A stretch of 64,000 nucleotides of DNA from CAYUIS01 sp964444825. Lineage in GTDB: Bacteria > Chloroflexota > Anaerolineae > B4-G1. Below the pieces are notes generated by a model. It saw only the letters and a list, made by a program, of their open reading frames with translations, did no database searches and had not been told where the DNA came from. The DNA lies in assembly GCA_964444825.1 (NCBI GenBank), contig CAYUIS010000001.1, positions 1-64,000 of the forward strand. The letters are read 5' to 3'. Each line of letters opens with the position of its first letter. Within the stretch, counting starts at the first letter, position 1. Positions 57,625 to 64,000 of this stretch are shown piece after piece. A program made the position numbers and the translations under genes.

Positions 57625-58170
57625 ATGAACAACCGACCGCTTCCCAAAGGCTACGTACACGTTTATACAGGGGATGGCAAGGGCAAGACCACGAGCGCGC
57701 TGGGCTTGGCGCTGAGGGCCTCGGGCCACGGGAAACGCACCTACATCGGGCAGTTTATGAAAGGCCAGGCCTACGGTGAGCTGAACGCGCTGCGGGACAA
57801 TCCTCTCATCACCATCGAGCAGTACGGCGACGTGCGCTGCATTCACCGCGAGGAGGTCACCCCCGAGCACGTGGCCCAGGCGCACCGAGGGCTGGAGCGG
57901 GCGCGGCGGGCTATGTTGGACCTCGCGCCCAATGGTCAGTACGACATCGTCGTGTTGGATGAGGTCAACGTCGCTATCTGGTTCGGGTTGCTGACGGTAG
58001 AGGAGGTACTGGCCTTTTTAGACGAGCGGCCAGACCACGTGGAGGTCATCCTCACGGGTCGTCGTGCCCCGCAAGAGTTGATCGAGCGAGCCGACCTGGT
58101 GACCGAGATGCGCGAGGTCAAGCACTACTACCGGCAGGGGGTGATGGCCCGGGACGGGATTGAGCGCTAA
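57625..58170 (+). CDS. cobO: Cob(I)yrinic acid a,c-diamide adenosyltransferase
   Basis: The 181-residue protein is a CobA/CobO/BtuR-type corrinoid adenosyltransferase, with the P-loop GDGKGKTTSALGLA (from residue 16), VHVYTG before it and VVLDEVNVAIWFGLL, and the late ILTGRRAPQELIERADLVTEM. It uses ATP to make adenosylcobalamin. No other cobalamin genes are nearby; the URO-D-superfamily proteins at 37-41 kb might be corrinoid users, but that link is inference. It is followed by the SAM riboswitch. Confidence 0.95.
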   Translation: MNNRPLPKGYVHVYTGDGKGKTTSALGLALRASGHGKRTYIGQFMKGQAYGELNALRDNPLITIEQYGDVRCIHREEVTPEHVAQAHRGLERARRAMLDLAPNGQYDIVVLDEVNVAIWFGLLTVEEVLAFLDERPDHVEVILTGRRAPQELIERADLVTEMREVKHYYRQGVMARDGIER

Positions 58171-58195
58171 GAGTTCGTAGATCGTTGTGGCGAGA

Positions 58196-58223
58196 TTGAC
58201 ATTCTACCTGATTGTGGTATCAT
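58196..58223 (+). promoter_or_regulatory. Promoter of the SAM riboswitch transcript
   Basis: TTGACA at 58196-58201 and TATCAT at 58218-58223, 16-bp spacer. The predicted start near 58230 is about 25 nt before the aptamer. Confidence 0.75.
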
Positions 58224-58255
58224 CGCCGCCAATCAATTGAATATCCGATGAGATT

Positions 58256-58380
58256 TTTCTTATCAAGAGAGGTGGAGGGACCGGCCCTGTGAAGCCTCGG
58301 CAACCAGGTGAAGCGAGAACAAACGCACGCCATGGTGCCAAATCCGGCAGAACCTCGGTGGATTCTGGAAGATGAGAACG
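58256..58380 (+). promoter_or_regulatory. SAM-I (S-box) riboswitch aptamer
   Basis: The sequence has the conserved S-box blocks in order: CTTATCAAGAGAGGTGGAGG, GACCGGCCCTGTGAAGCC, TCGGCAACC, GGTGCCAAATCC and the closing GGAAGATGAG. It binds S-adenosylmethionine, and with the terminator at 58394-58424 it should switch off the downstream transsulfuration gene when SAM is plentiful. The transsulfuration start lies about 125 nt after the aptamer. Confidence 0.95.
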
Positions 58381-58393
58381 TGGCGACAGCACA

Positions 58394-58440
58394 GTGCCTC
58401 TTCAGAAACCCGCTGAAGAGGCACTTCTAGTTCCTCTTTT
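58394..58440 (+). terminator. Riboswitch terminator (expression platform)
   Basis: A 12-bp perfect stem (GTGCCTCTTCAG at 58394-58405 with its complement at 58413-58424) and a 7-nt loop, followed by TTCTAGTTCCTCTTTT, a U-rich tail. It is the off-switch of the SAM riboswitch. Confidence 0.9.
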
Positions 58441-58504
58441 GGCCCTCTCTGCTAAGAAAGACCGGATCAGAACGGTCACCACGTGATCAGAGAGGAGATT
58501 CCCA

Positions 58505-59776
58505 ATGAAAAACCGTCTATCGACCCAGGCCGTACACGCGGGTGAGCCAAAGCGCAAACCTTACGGCGCGCTGACCACTCCCATTGTTCAGACCTCGACC
58601 TATACGTTTGAGAACACGGCCGAGGTTCTGGACTTTATGCACAGCAAGGCCGCCAACGGTCGGGAGGTGCGAGATGAGTATGGACGTTACAGCAACCCGA
58701 CGCAGAGCGCGGCGGAGCGCAAGATCGCAGCGTTGGAGGGGGGTGAACATGGTTTGCTCTTTGCCAGTGGCATGTGCGCCATCACCACCACGCTGTTAAC
58801 TTTGCTCTCCAGTGGCGATCACATCGTGATGGTCAATGGTGTCTACCGCCGCACGGCCGAGTTTACGGAGAGTTTTCTGCCTCGCTGGGGAATTGAGGCG
58901 TCTTTTGTGCCCATAGACGATCCGGCCGCACTGGCCGCCGCGGTTCGTCCCAACACCCGCCTGGTTTTTGCCGAGACCCCGACCAATCCGTATCTACGTG
59001 TGATCGATCTGGGGCAAGTGGTCGAGATCGCCAGGCAGCACGACATTATCACGGCTGTGGACAGTACGTTTGCCACGCCGATCAACATGCGCCCCTTGGA
59101 ATATGGCATCGATCTGGTGATCCACAGTGCGACCAAGTATCTGGGCGGACACAACGATCTGTTGGCTGGAGCGGTCGTCGGAGCTAGCGATACGCTGGCC
59201 AAGATCGAAAAGGCGCGGGGGGTGTTGGGCGGCGTAAGCAGCCCTCATGATGCCTATTTGCTGTTGCGCGGCCTAAAGACGCTCGATCTGCGCGTCCAGC
59301 GGCAGAACGAGAATGGGTTGCGAGTTGCCCGTTTCCTGGAGGGACACCCGTTGGTCCGATGGGTTTACTATCCCGGTCTTCAGAGCCATCCGGACTATGA
59401 GGTGGCCCGGCGACAGATGACGGGATTCTCTGGCGTGGTCAGCTTTGAGATCGAAGGCGATATGGAAAAGACAGGACAGTTCATAGATGGGCTGCGTCTG
59501 CCCTACATCGGCCCCACGCTGGGTGGCGTCGAATCCATCGCTCAACAGCAGGCCATATTCATCTCGCTTGATCCCGAGGAGCGCCGGCAGTCGGGCATCG
59601 AGGACAACCTGGTACGATACGCGCTGGGCATCGAGGACGCCGACGATATCATCGCTGACCTGGAGCAGGCACTGGCGAGGATAGCGCCATCTCGCTCAGA
59701 GCAGACGGCCACGTCTCGGTCCGGCACGCCGATTCCGTCAGGTGGTCAAAGGGTCGGTCTGGCCGCTGAGCGCTGA
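58505..59776 (+). CDS. Cys/Met metabolism PLP enzyme (transsulfuration family)
   Basis: The 423-residue protein is of the cystathionine gamma-synthase/O-acetylhomoserine sulfhydrylase/methionine gamma-lyase family. It has the PLP Lys211 in HSATKYLGGHND and VFAETPTNPYLRV, RYSNPTQSAAERKIAALEGG and FASGMCAITTTLL. The SAM-I riboswitch in front shows that it belongs to methionine synthesis rather than breakdown, so cystathionine gamma-synthase or O-acetylhomoserine sulfhydrylase is most likely. The last 25 residues are a low-complexity tail. GAGAGGAG precedes the ATG. Confidence 0.9.
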   Translation: MKNRLSTQAVHAGEPKRKPYGALTTPIVQTSTYTFENTAEVLDFMHSKAANGREVRDEYGRYSNPTQSAAERKIAALEGGEHGLLFASGMCAITTTLLTLLSSGDHIVMVNGVYRRTAEFTESFLPRWGIEASFVPIDDPAALAAAVRPNTRLVFAETPTNPYLRVIDLGQVVEIARQHDIITAVDSTFATPINMRPLEYGIDLVIHSATKYLGGHNDLLAGAVVGASDTLAKIEKARGVLGGVSSPHDAYLLLRGLKTLDLRVQRQNENGLRVARFLEGHPLVRWVYYPGLQSHPDYEVARRQMTGFSGVVSFEIEGDMEKTGQFIDGLRLPYIGPTLGGVESIAQQQAIFISLDPEERRQSGIEDNLVRYALGIEDADDIIADLEQALARIAPSRSEQTATSRSGTPIPSGGQRVGLAAER

Positions 59777-59824
59777 GGCTGGGGTTTGACGGTTAGGTCA
59801 GGGTGTGGTGGGATGGAGGGGGCG

Positions 59825-61273
59825 ATGATCGTACACAAGTTCGGGGGCACCTCGGTGGGGAATGCGGACCGGTATGCCAGCGTGGCAGACACCGTGGCAG
59901 CCTCCGTGATCGCGCATCACCACGGAACCGACGGCGCAGCGACGGGAGGGGCTGTGGTGGTTGTCTCGGCGATGAGCGGTGTGACCAATCAGTTGATCTC
60001 TGGCGCTCGGGCCGCTGCCGATGGGAAGGACGCTGTCTATCGAGAGATCAAGGCTGGGCTCTTGAGCCGGCACCTGGAGGTCGTGGAGACGTTGTTGAAC
60101 CACAGTCGGGAGCGACTGGAGGTGGGCGGTTTGATCGAGGATCGCCTGCACGAACTGGAACGGCTGTATCGGAGCATCGCTGTGCTGGGGGAGCTGACCA
60201 TCAGAGGGCGTGATCACGTCGTGTCCCTGGGCGAGGAGCTTTCGGCATCCATCCTGGCTGCTGGGTTGCGGGAAAAGGGGGTGCGGGCCCAGGCGCAGAG
60301 CGCGACTCAGTTGATCGTCACGGACGACAACTTTGGTGCGGCCACGCCATTGATGGATCAGACACGCCAGCGGTTGCACCAGCGAGTCAAACCACTGGTC
60401 GAGCGGGGTGTCGTCCCCGTCATCACTGGATACATCGGCGCGACCAGCGATGGCGTGACGACGACGCTGGGACGCGGTGGCAGTGACTATTCCGCTGCCG
60501 TAATAGGCGCTGGACTGGAGGCTGACGAGGTGTGGATTTGGAGTGACGTGGATGGTATCCTCACCGCCGATCCCAATATCGTCCCCCAGGCACAGACGCT
60601 GACCGACCTCTCGTACGCCGAGGCCTCAAACCTGGCCTACGTAGGTGCGGACGTGTTGCACCCCAAGACGATCCGACCGGTCATGGAAACCGGAATTCCC
60701 CTGCGCATCCTGAACAGTCTTAACCCGGTGCACCCCGGCACGCTGATTGTTAAGACGCCCCGTCCCGACCGGGTGATGTTGCCGGCCATCATCTCTACCA
60801 CCGGCTTGAGCTTGATTGTCGTGGGCAGCCAGGATGACGCGTGGACGCTCGAGATGGCTGCCCGCGCACTGCGCTGCCTCAGCGAGGCGGGTCTAGAGGT
60901 GCCAATGTTCTCCCAATCGCTTTCCGAGCACAGCCTGAACCTGGTCGTGCGGGAACAGGATCAGGCCCACTGCTTGAGGACGCTGGGCCGGGAGTTTGAG
61001 CGTGGCCAGCAGGAGGATGTTTTCCGCCTGGGAATAGAGGAGAGTGTGGCGACCATCTCGGTGGTCGGTATGCCCGGCTGGAATGGGAGCGAGTACGGAG
61101 CCGGTATCGTCTCCTCCGCGTTCTCGGCCTTGGGCAGGCACAACACGCGCGTCATCGCCGTGGCTCAGACGGCCACTGAGAACTGTGTCTCGTTCTGCGT
61201 TCCTGAGGACCAGGTGATGGAGGCGGTGCGTTTCCTGCACCGGGAGTTGGGGTTAGAAGGTAAGAGTCAGTGA
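59825..61273 (+). CDS. lysC: Aspartate kinase
   Basis: The 482-residue kinase begins IVHKFGGTSVGNADRY, the family signature, and has GRGGSDYSAAVIGAGLEADEVWIWSDVDGI in the catalytic part. A C-terminal ACT pair (about 320-480) follows, the usual site of feedback by lysine or threonine. It phosphorylates aspartate, the first step to lysine, threonine and methionine, in line with the methionine gene just upstream. The ATG at 59825 has GGAGGG upstream. Confidence 0.95.
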   Translation: MIVHKFGGTSVGNADRYASVADTVAASVIAHHHGTDGAATGGAVVVVSAMSGVTNQLISGARAAADGKDAVYREIKAGLLSRHLEVVETLLNHSRERLEVGGLIEDRLHELERLYRSIAVLGELTIRGRDHVVSLGEELSASILAAGLREKGVRAQAQSATQLIVTDDNFGAATPLMDQTRQRLHQRVKPLVERGVVPVITGYIGATSDGVTTTLGRGGSDYSAAVIGAGLEADEVWIWSDVDGILTADPNIVPQAQTLTDLSYAEASNLAYVGADVLHPKTIRPVMETGIPLRILNSLNPVHPGTLIVKTPRPDRVMLPAIISTTGLSLIVVGSQDDAWTLEMAARALRCLSEAGLEVPMFSQSLSEHSLNLVVREQDQAHCLRTLGREFERGQQEDVFRLGIEESVATISVVGMPGWNGSEYGAGIVSSAFSALGRHNTRVIAVAQTATENCVSFCVPEDQVMEAVRFLHRELGLEGKSQ

Positions 61274-61328
61274 GGCTCGGCCCGTCTGAACACCTTGTGA
61301 TTGATAGCTTACGAATGGAGGGTCAGGT

Positions 61329-61697
61329 ATGGCTTGTCGTGGCATTCGAGGCGCTACCAGTGTAGAGGCCAACAGTGTGGAGGCAATACTCGCGGCGACC
61401 CGCGAGTTGCTCGAGTCGATCGTGGCTGCCAACGATCTGGCGGTCGAGGATATCGCCAGCATCATTTTTACTGCTACGCCAGATCTGGATCAAGTAGCTC
61501 CCGCCCGCGCTGCCCGGGAGATAGGGTGGGTGAACACACCTCTGCTGTGTATGCAAGAGATGCCGGTTCCCGGCAGCCTCCCGTGCTGCGTCCGGGTGTT
61601 GTTACACTGGAACACAGATCGACCGGCGGTGCAGGTACGGCACGTCTATCTAGGCCAGGCTCGAGTGCTGCGGCCTGACCTTGTCAGGGATCCGTAG
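61329..61697 (+). CDS. aroH: Chorismate mutase, AroH type
   Basis: The 122-residue protein is a monofunctional AroH-class chorismate mutase: an Arg in RGIRGATSVEANS, then IIFTATPDLDQVAPARAAREIG, and CVRVLLHWNT with the second catalytic Arg, followed by VYLGQARVLRPDL. It turns chorismate into prephenate for phenylalanine and tyrosine. It follows the aspartate kinase by 55 bp with a GGAGGG site. It is close to the family length of about 127 residues. Confidence 0.95.
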   Translation: MACRGIRGATSVEANSVEAILAATRELLESIVAANDLAVEDIASIIFTATPDLDQVAPARAAREIGWVNTPLLCMQEMPVPGSLPCCVRVLLHWNTDRPAVQVRHVYLGQARVLRPDLVRDP

Positions 61698-61723
61698 CGC
61701 CAACCTGTCGCTGTGATGGATGT

Positions 61724-62647
61724 TTAGCTCACTGGTGTCAGCCAGCCATGACGGTCGGGCATCTGCCCGCTGGTAATGCCAAAGAACTCGGTTTGCAACC
61801 GTTCGGTGACCGGGCCACGGCGTCCCTCACCAACTGGGATGTGGTCTATCGAGCGAATAGGCGTGATCTCGGCCGCAGTGCCGGTAAAGAACACCTCGTC
61901 CGCCATGTATAGGACTTCGCGAGGAATCAACTCCTCCCACACATCGTAACCCACGTCTTCTGCCAAGGTGATGACGCATCGCCTGGTCACTCCTTGTAGG
62001 ATGGAACTTGCCAGGGGAGGCGTGAGAATACGCCCGTCCTTGATCACAAAGATGTTCTCGCCGCTCCCTTCGCTGACAAAGCCATTGGCGTCCAGCGCGA
62101 TCCCCTCCGTATAGCCATGGTTCTTGGCTTCCATTACGATCAACTGCGAGTTGATGTACTGCCCGCCAATCTTGGCCGCGGCGGGGAACGTATTTGGGGA
62201 CATTCGCTGCCAGGAGCTCACCCCTACGTCCACTCCCTGCTCAATGGCCTCCGGCCCCAGGTATCGGCCCCACTCCATAGTGATTATGGCGACTTCCACT
62301 GGGCACGACCGTGGATCGATGCCGAGACTGTCAAAGCCGCGGAACACCAATGGACGGATGTAGCACGCTCCGTGTCCGTTGGCCTTGATCGTATCCGTGA
62401 TGGCTTGTGTGATCTCCTCCTTGGTGTAGGGGATCTCTATACGATACACCTTGGCCGAGTTGAACAGCCGGTCAACGTGCGGACCCAGGCAAAAGACGGC
62501 TGGACCGTCGTCCGTCGCATAGGCCCGGATCCCCTCGAACACACTAGAGCCGTAGTGAAGGACGTGGGCCGCGACGTTCACTTGAGCCTCGTCCCAGGGG
62601 ACCAACTGGCCGTTGAACCAGGTCCAGTCCGCTTTGTTCATTGTCAT
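61724..62647 (-). CDS. ilvE: Branched-chain amino acid aminotransferase
   Basis: The 307-residue class IV PLP enzyme has HYGSSVFEGIRAYATDDG, the PLP Lys in AAKIGGQYINSQL, ALDANGFVSEGSGENIFVIKDG and the final GVTRRCVITLAEDVGYDV with EVFFTGTAAEITPI. It transaminates valine, leucine and isoleucine keto acids. It follows ilvD on the same strand (43-bp gap), as often seen. AGAGAGGAGC precedes the ATG. Confidence 0.95.
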   Translation of the reverse strand: MTMNKADWTWFNGQLVPWDEAQVNVAAHVLHYGSSVFEGIRAYATDDGPAVFCLGPHVDRLFNSAKVYRIEIPYTKEEITQAITDTIKANGHGACYIRPLVFRGFDSLGIDPRSCPVEVAIITMEWGRYLGPEAIEQGVDVGVSSWQRMSPNTFPAAAKIGGQYINSQLIVMEAKNHGYTEGIALDANGFVSEGSGENIFVIKDGRILTPPLASSILQGVTRRCVITLAEDVGYDVWEELIPREVLYMADEVFFTGTAAEITPIRSIDHIPVGEGRRGPVTERLQTEFFGITSGQMPDRHGWLTPVS

Positions 62648-62690
62648 GATTGCTCCTCTCTGAGCTGGTGTAATGATCTCAATATCCCGT

Positions 62691-64000
62691 TCACTTGTCT
62701 TGCGATTGATGGTCTATTATCTGTGCCTTTAGTATGGCTCCCTCGCTGGCTGAGGAGACCATTGTTATGTAGCGAGCCAGGTAACCTCGCTGGCCCTGCT
62801 TCCCGGTTGTGCTGTCCTTGGATGCTGGCAGGCTCCAACTCTGGCGCCGCCGGTTCATCTCCTCCTCAGAGATGTGAAGCGTCAGTCGCTTGTTGGGGAT
62901 GTCTAGCTCGATCTCATCTCCCTCCTGGGCCAGAGCGATCGGACCGCCGCCGGCCGCCTCTGGGGATACGTGACACACAGCGGCTCCCCGCGTCGCACCG
63001 GAGAAACGGCCGTCGGTCAGAAGGGCTACCTTGTCGTCCAAGCCCATCCCGGCCAGGGCAGAGGTCGGCATCAGCATCTCTCGCATGCCCGGCCCTCCCC
63101 GGGGACCCTCGTAACGGATCACGATGACGTCTCCAGGCTGAATCTGACCCCCCAGAATGGCGTCCAGCGCTGGTTCCTCGCCCTCAAAGACGCGGGCTGG
63201 CCCTCGATGGTGCATCATCTCGGGTCGGACGGCGGCCGCCTTGACCACCGCGCCTTCCGGAGCCAAGCTGCCCCACAGGATGGCGATGCCTCCGTCGGGC
63301 CGGTAGGGATCGTCGACTGGGCGGATCGTGTCGCTGAGGCGGCGCGCTCTGTTCAGGTTCTCAGCCACTGTCTTTCCGGTCACGGTCAGAGTCTCGCCCT
63401 GCAGAAGCTGGTGACGGAGCAGTTCTGCCATCACGGCTGGAATCCCACCGGCTTCGTCCAGGTCCTGCACGTGGTGGGGGCCAGAGGGGCTGAGTTTGGC
63501 GAGATATGGTGTGCGGCCGCTCACGCTATCGAATTTCTCCAGGGGGAGTGGAACACCCGCCTCGTGAGCGATGGCCGGGAGGTGAAGCACGGTGTTGGTC
63601 GAGCCGCCGATGGCCATGTCGACAGCGATGGCGTTCTCAAAAGCAACCTCCGTCATGATCTGACTGGGTAGGATACCCTCGTGAACCAGGTGGAGAATCT
63701 GCATCCCGGCCTTTTTCGCCAGCCGGAGTCGGGCCGCAGAGACGGCCGGTATCGTGCCGTTGCCCGGGAGTCCCATACCCACGGCCTCGGTCAGGCAGTT
63801 CATCGAGTTGGCGGTGAAAAGGCCAGCACAGGAGCCACAGCCTGGGCAGGCAGCTAACTCCAATTCCTGGAGGGCCTCGTCACTCATTCGACCCGCTCTG
63901 TGTTCACCCACGGCCTCAAAGAGGCTCTTGAGGTCCACGTCTTGGCCCTGATAGCGCCCTGCCATCATAGGCCCACCGCTGACAAAGATGGCCGGGAGGT
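62691..64000 (-). CDS. ilvD: Dihydroxy-acid dehydratase (N-terminus beyond window)
   Basis: About 436 residues are visible, of the usual 550-570; the frame is open to the window edge and begins with LPAIFVSGGPMMAG. The iron-sulfur Cys region CPGCGSCAGLFTANSMNCL and the C-terminal LLTDGRFSGATRGAAVCHVSPEA with GYLARYITMVSSASEGA are present. It makes 2-keto acids for valine and isoleucine from dihydroxy acids, supplying ilvE. An internal Met at 63968 is not the start. Confidence 0.96.
   Translation of the reverse strand, partial: LPAIFVSGGPMMAGRYQGQDVDLKSLFEAVGEHRAGRMSDEALQELELAACPGCGSCAGLFTANSMNCLTEAVGMGLPGNGTIPAVSAARLRLAKKAGMQILHLVHEGILPSQIMTEVAFENAIAVDMAIGGSTNTVLHLPAIAHEAGVPLPLEKFDSVSGRTPYLAKLSPSGPHHVQDLDEAGGIPAVMAELLRHQLLQGETLTVTGKTVAENLNRARRLSDTIRPVDDPYRPDGGIAILWGSLAPEGAVVKAAAVRPEMMHHRGPARVFEGEEPALDAILGGQIQPGDVIVIRYEGPRGGPGMREMLMPTSALAGMGLDDKVALLTDGRFSGATRGAAVCHVSPEAAGGGPIALAQEGDEIELDIPNKRLTLHISEEEMNRRRQSWSLPASKDSTTGKQGQRGYLARYITMVSSASEGAILKAQIIDHQSQDK

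Noticed and set aside
62117..63127. 336-residue plus-strand frame across ilvE and ilvD
   Set aside because: Both strands cannot be coding here; ilvE and ilvD are unmistakable on the minus strand.
1..64000. CRISPR array, rRNA genes, tRNA genes, IS transposase
   Set aside because: No regularly spaced repeats, no conserved rRNA segments, no full cloverleaf and no transposase were seen on reading both strands.

Overview
The window looks like one scaffold of a metagenome-derived genome of a Chloroflexota bacterium, probably Anaerolineae or Caldilineae-like. This placement is inferred from four things. The heat-shock genes run dnaK-grpE-dnaJ-hspR. Several lipoproteins carry Thr/Pro-rich linkers. 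Menaquinone genes are present. Small palindromic repeats litter the gaps between genes. No rRNA, tRNA or CRISPR array was seen. A run of exactly 100 N (53250-53349) is flanked by an identical 55-bp sequence on both sides, which looks like an assembly join rather than missing biology.

Layout. 0.1-4 kb: a membrane protein with a spermidine-synthase-like domain, a lipoprotein-type Pcm and an SRPBCC protein. 4.2-9.5 kb: the heat-shock cluster dnaK, grpE, dnaJ (zinc-free type), an HspR-like MerR regulator, then an HtrA lipoprotein protease. 9.6-17.4 kb: a response regulator and histidine kinase, a lipoprotein, and a MacB/LolCDE-like ABC transporter with two tandemly duplicated permeases, then an unknown membrane protein. 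17.5-22.3 kb: prfA, prmC, a HAD phosphatase, and a fusion of a GHMP sugar kinase with a UTP-sugar-1-phosphate uridylyltransferase. 22.3-30.8 kb (mostly minus strand): a methyltransferase, a VapBC-like toxin-antitoxin pair at the 3' end of menG, menA, an acetyltransferase, a Thr/Pro-rich lipoprotein with a possible small RNA upstream, a polyprenyl diphosphate synthase, an AhbD/NirJ-like radical SAM protein and a second UbiA prenyltransferase.

31.5-42.8 kb is a catabolic region: acyl-CoA synthetase, FadN-type 3-hydroxyacyl-CoA dehydrogenase/enoyl-CoA hydratase, a four-helix-bundle gene set between direct repeats, thiolase, two URO-D-superfamily proteins around a GH51 arabinofuranosidase, and 4-hydroxybutyryl-CoA dehydratase. 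The dehydratase makes crotonyl-CoA, which the FadN-type enzyme and thiolase could take to acetyl-CoA. 42.9-51.8 kb: a large sensor kinase, an O-antigen ligase-like protein, a DUF2723 membrane protein and a GH127 beta-L-arabinofuranosidase. 52-64 kb: an FmdB zinc-ribbon protein, an alpha-oxoamine synthase, methionine aminopeptidase, a phosphoglycerate mutase, a cobalamin adenosyltransferase, a SAM-I riboswitch ahead of a transsulfuration enzyme, aspartate kinase, AroH chorismate mutase, and ilvE and ilvD (the latter cut by the window end).

The most unusual object is the phosphoglycerate mutase at 55651-57237. Its sequence blocks read as a circular permutation of the standard cofactor-independent enzyme: the C-terminal half comes first and the N-terminal half, with the DGWG and GNSEAGH motifs, comes last. 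All seven expected metal ligands are present, but two substrate-site motifs have diverged. Other points of note are the kinase-uridylyltransferase fusion, two small gene cassettes bounded by 27-29-bp direct repeats, and a recurrent layout in which a sigma70-type promoter is followed almost at once by a stem-loop.
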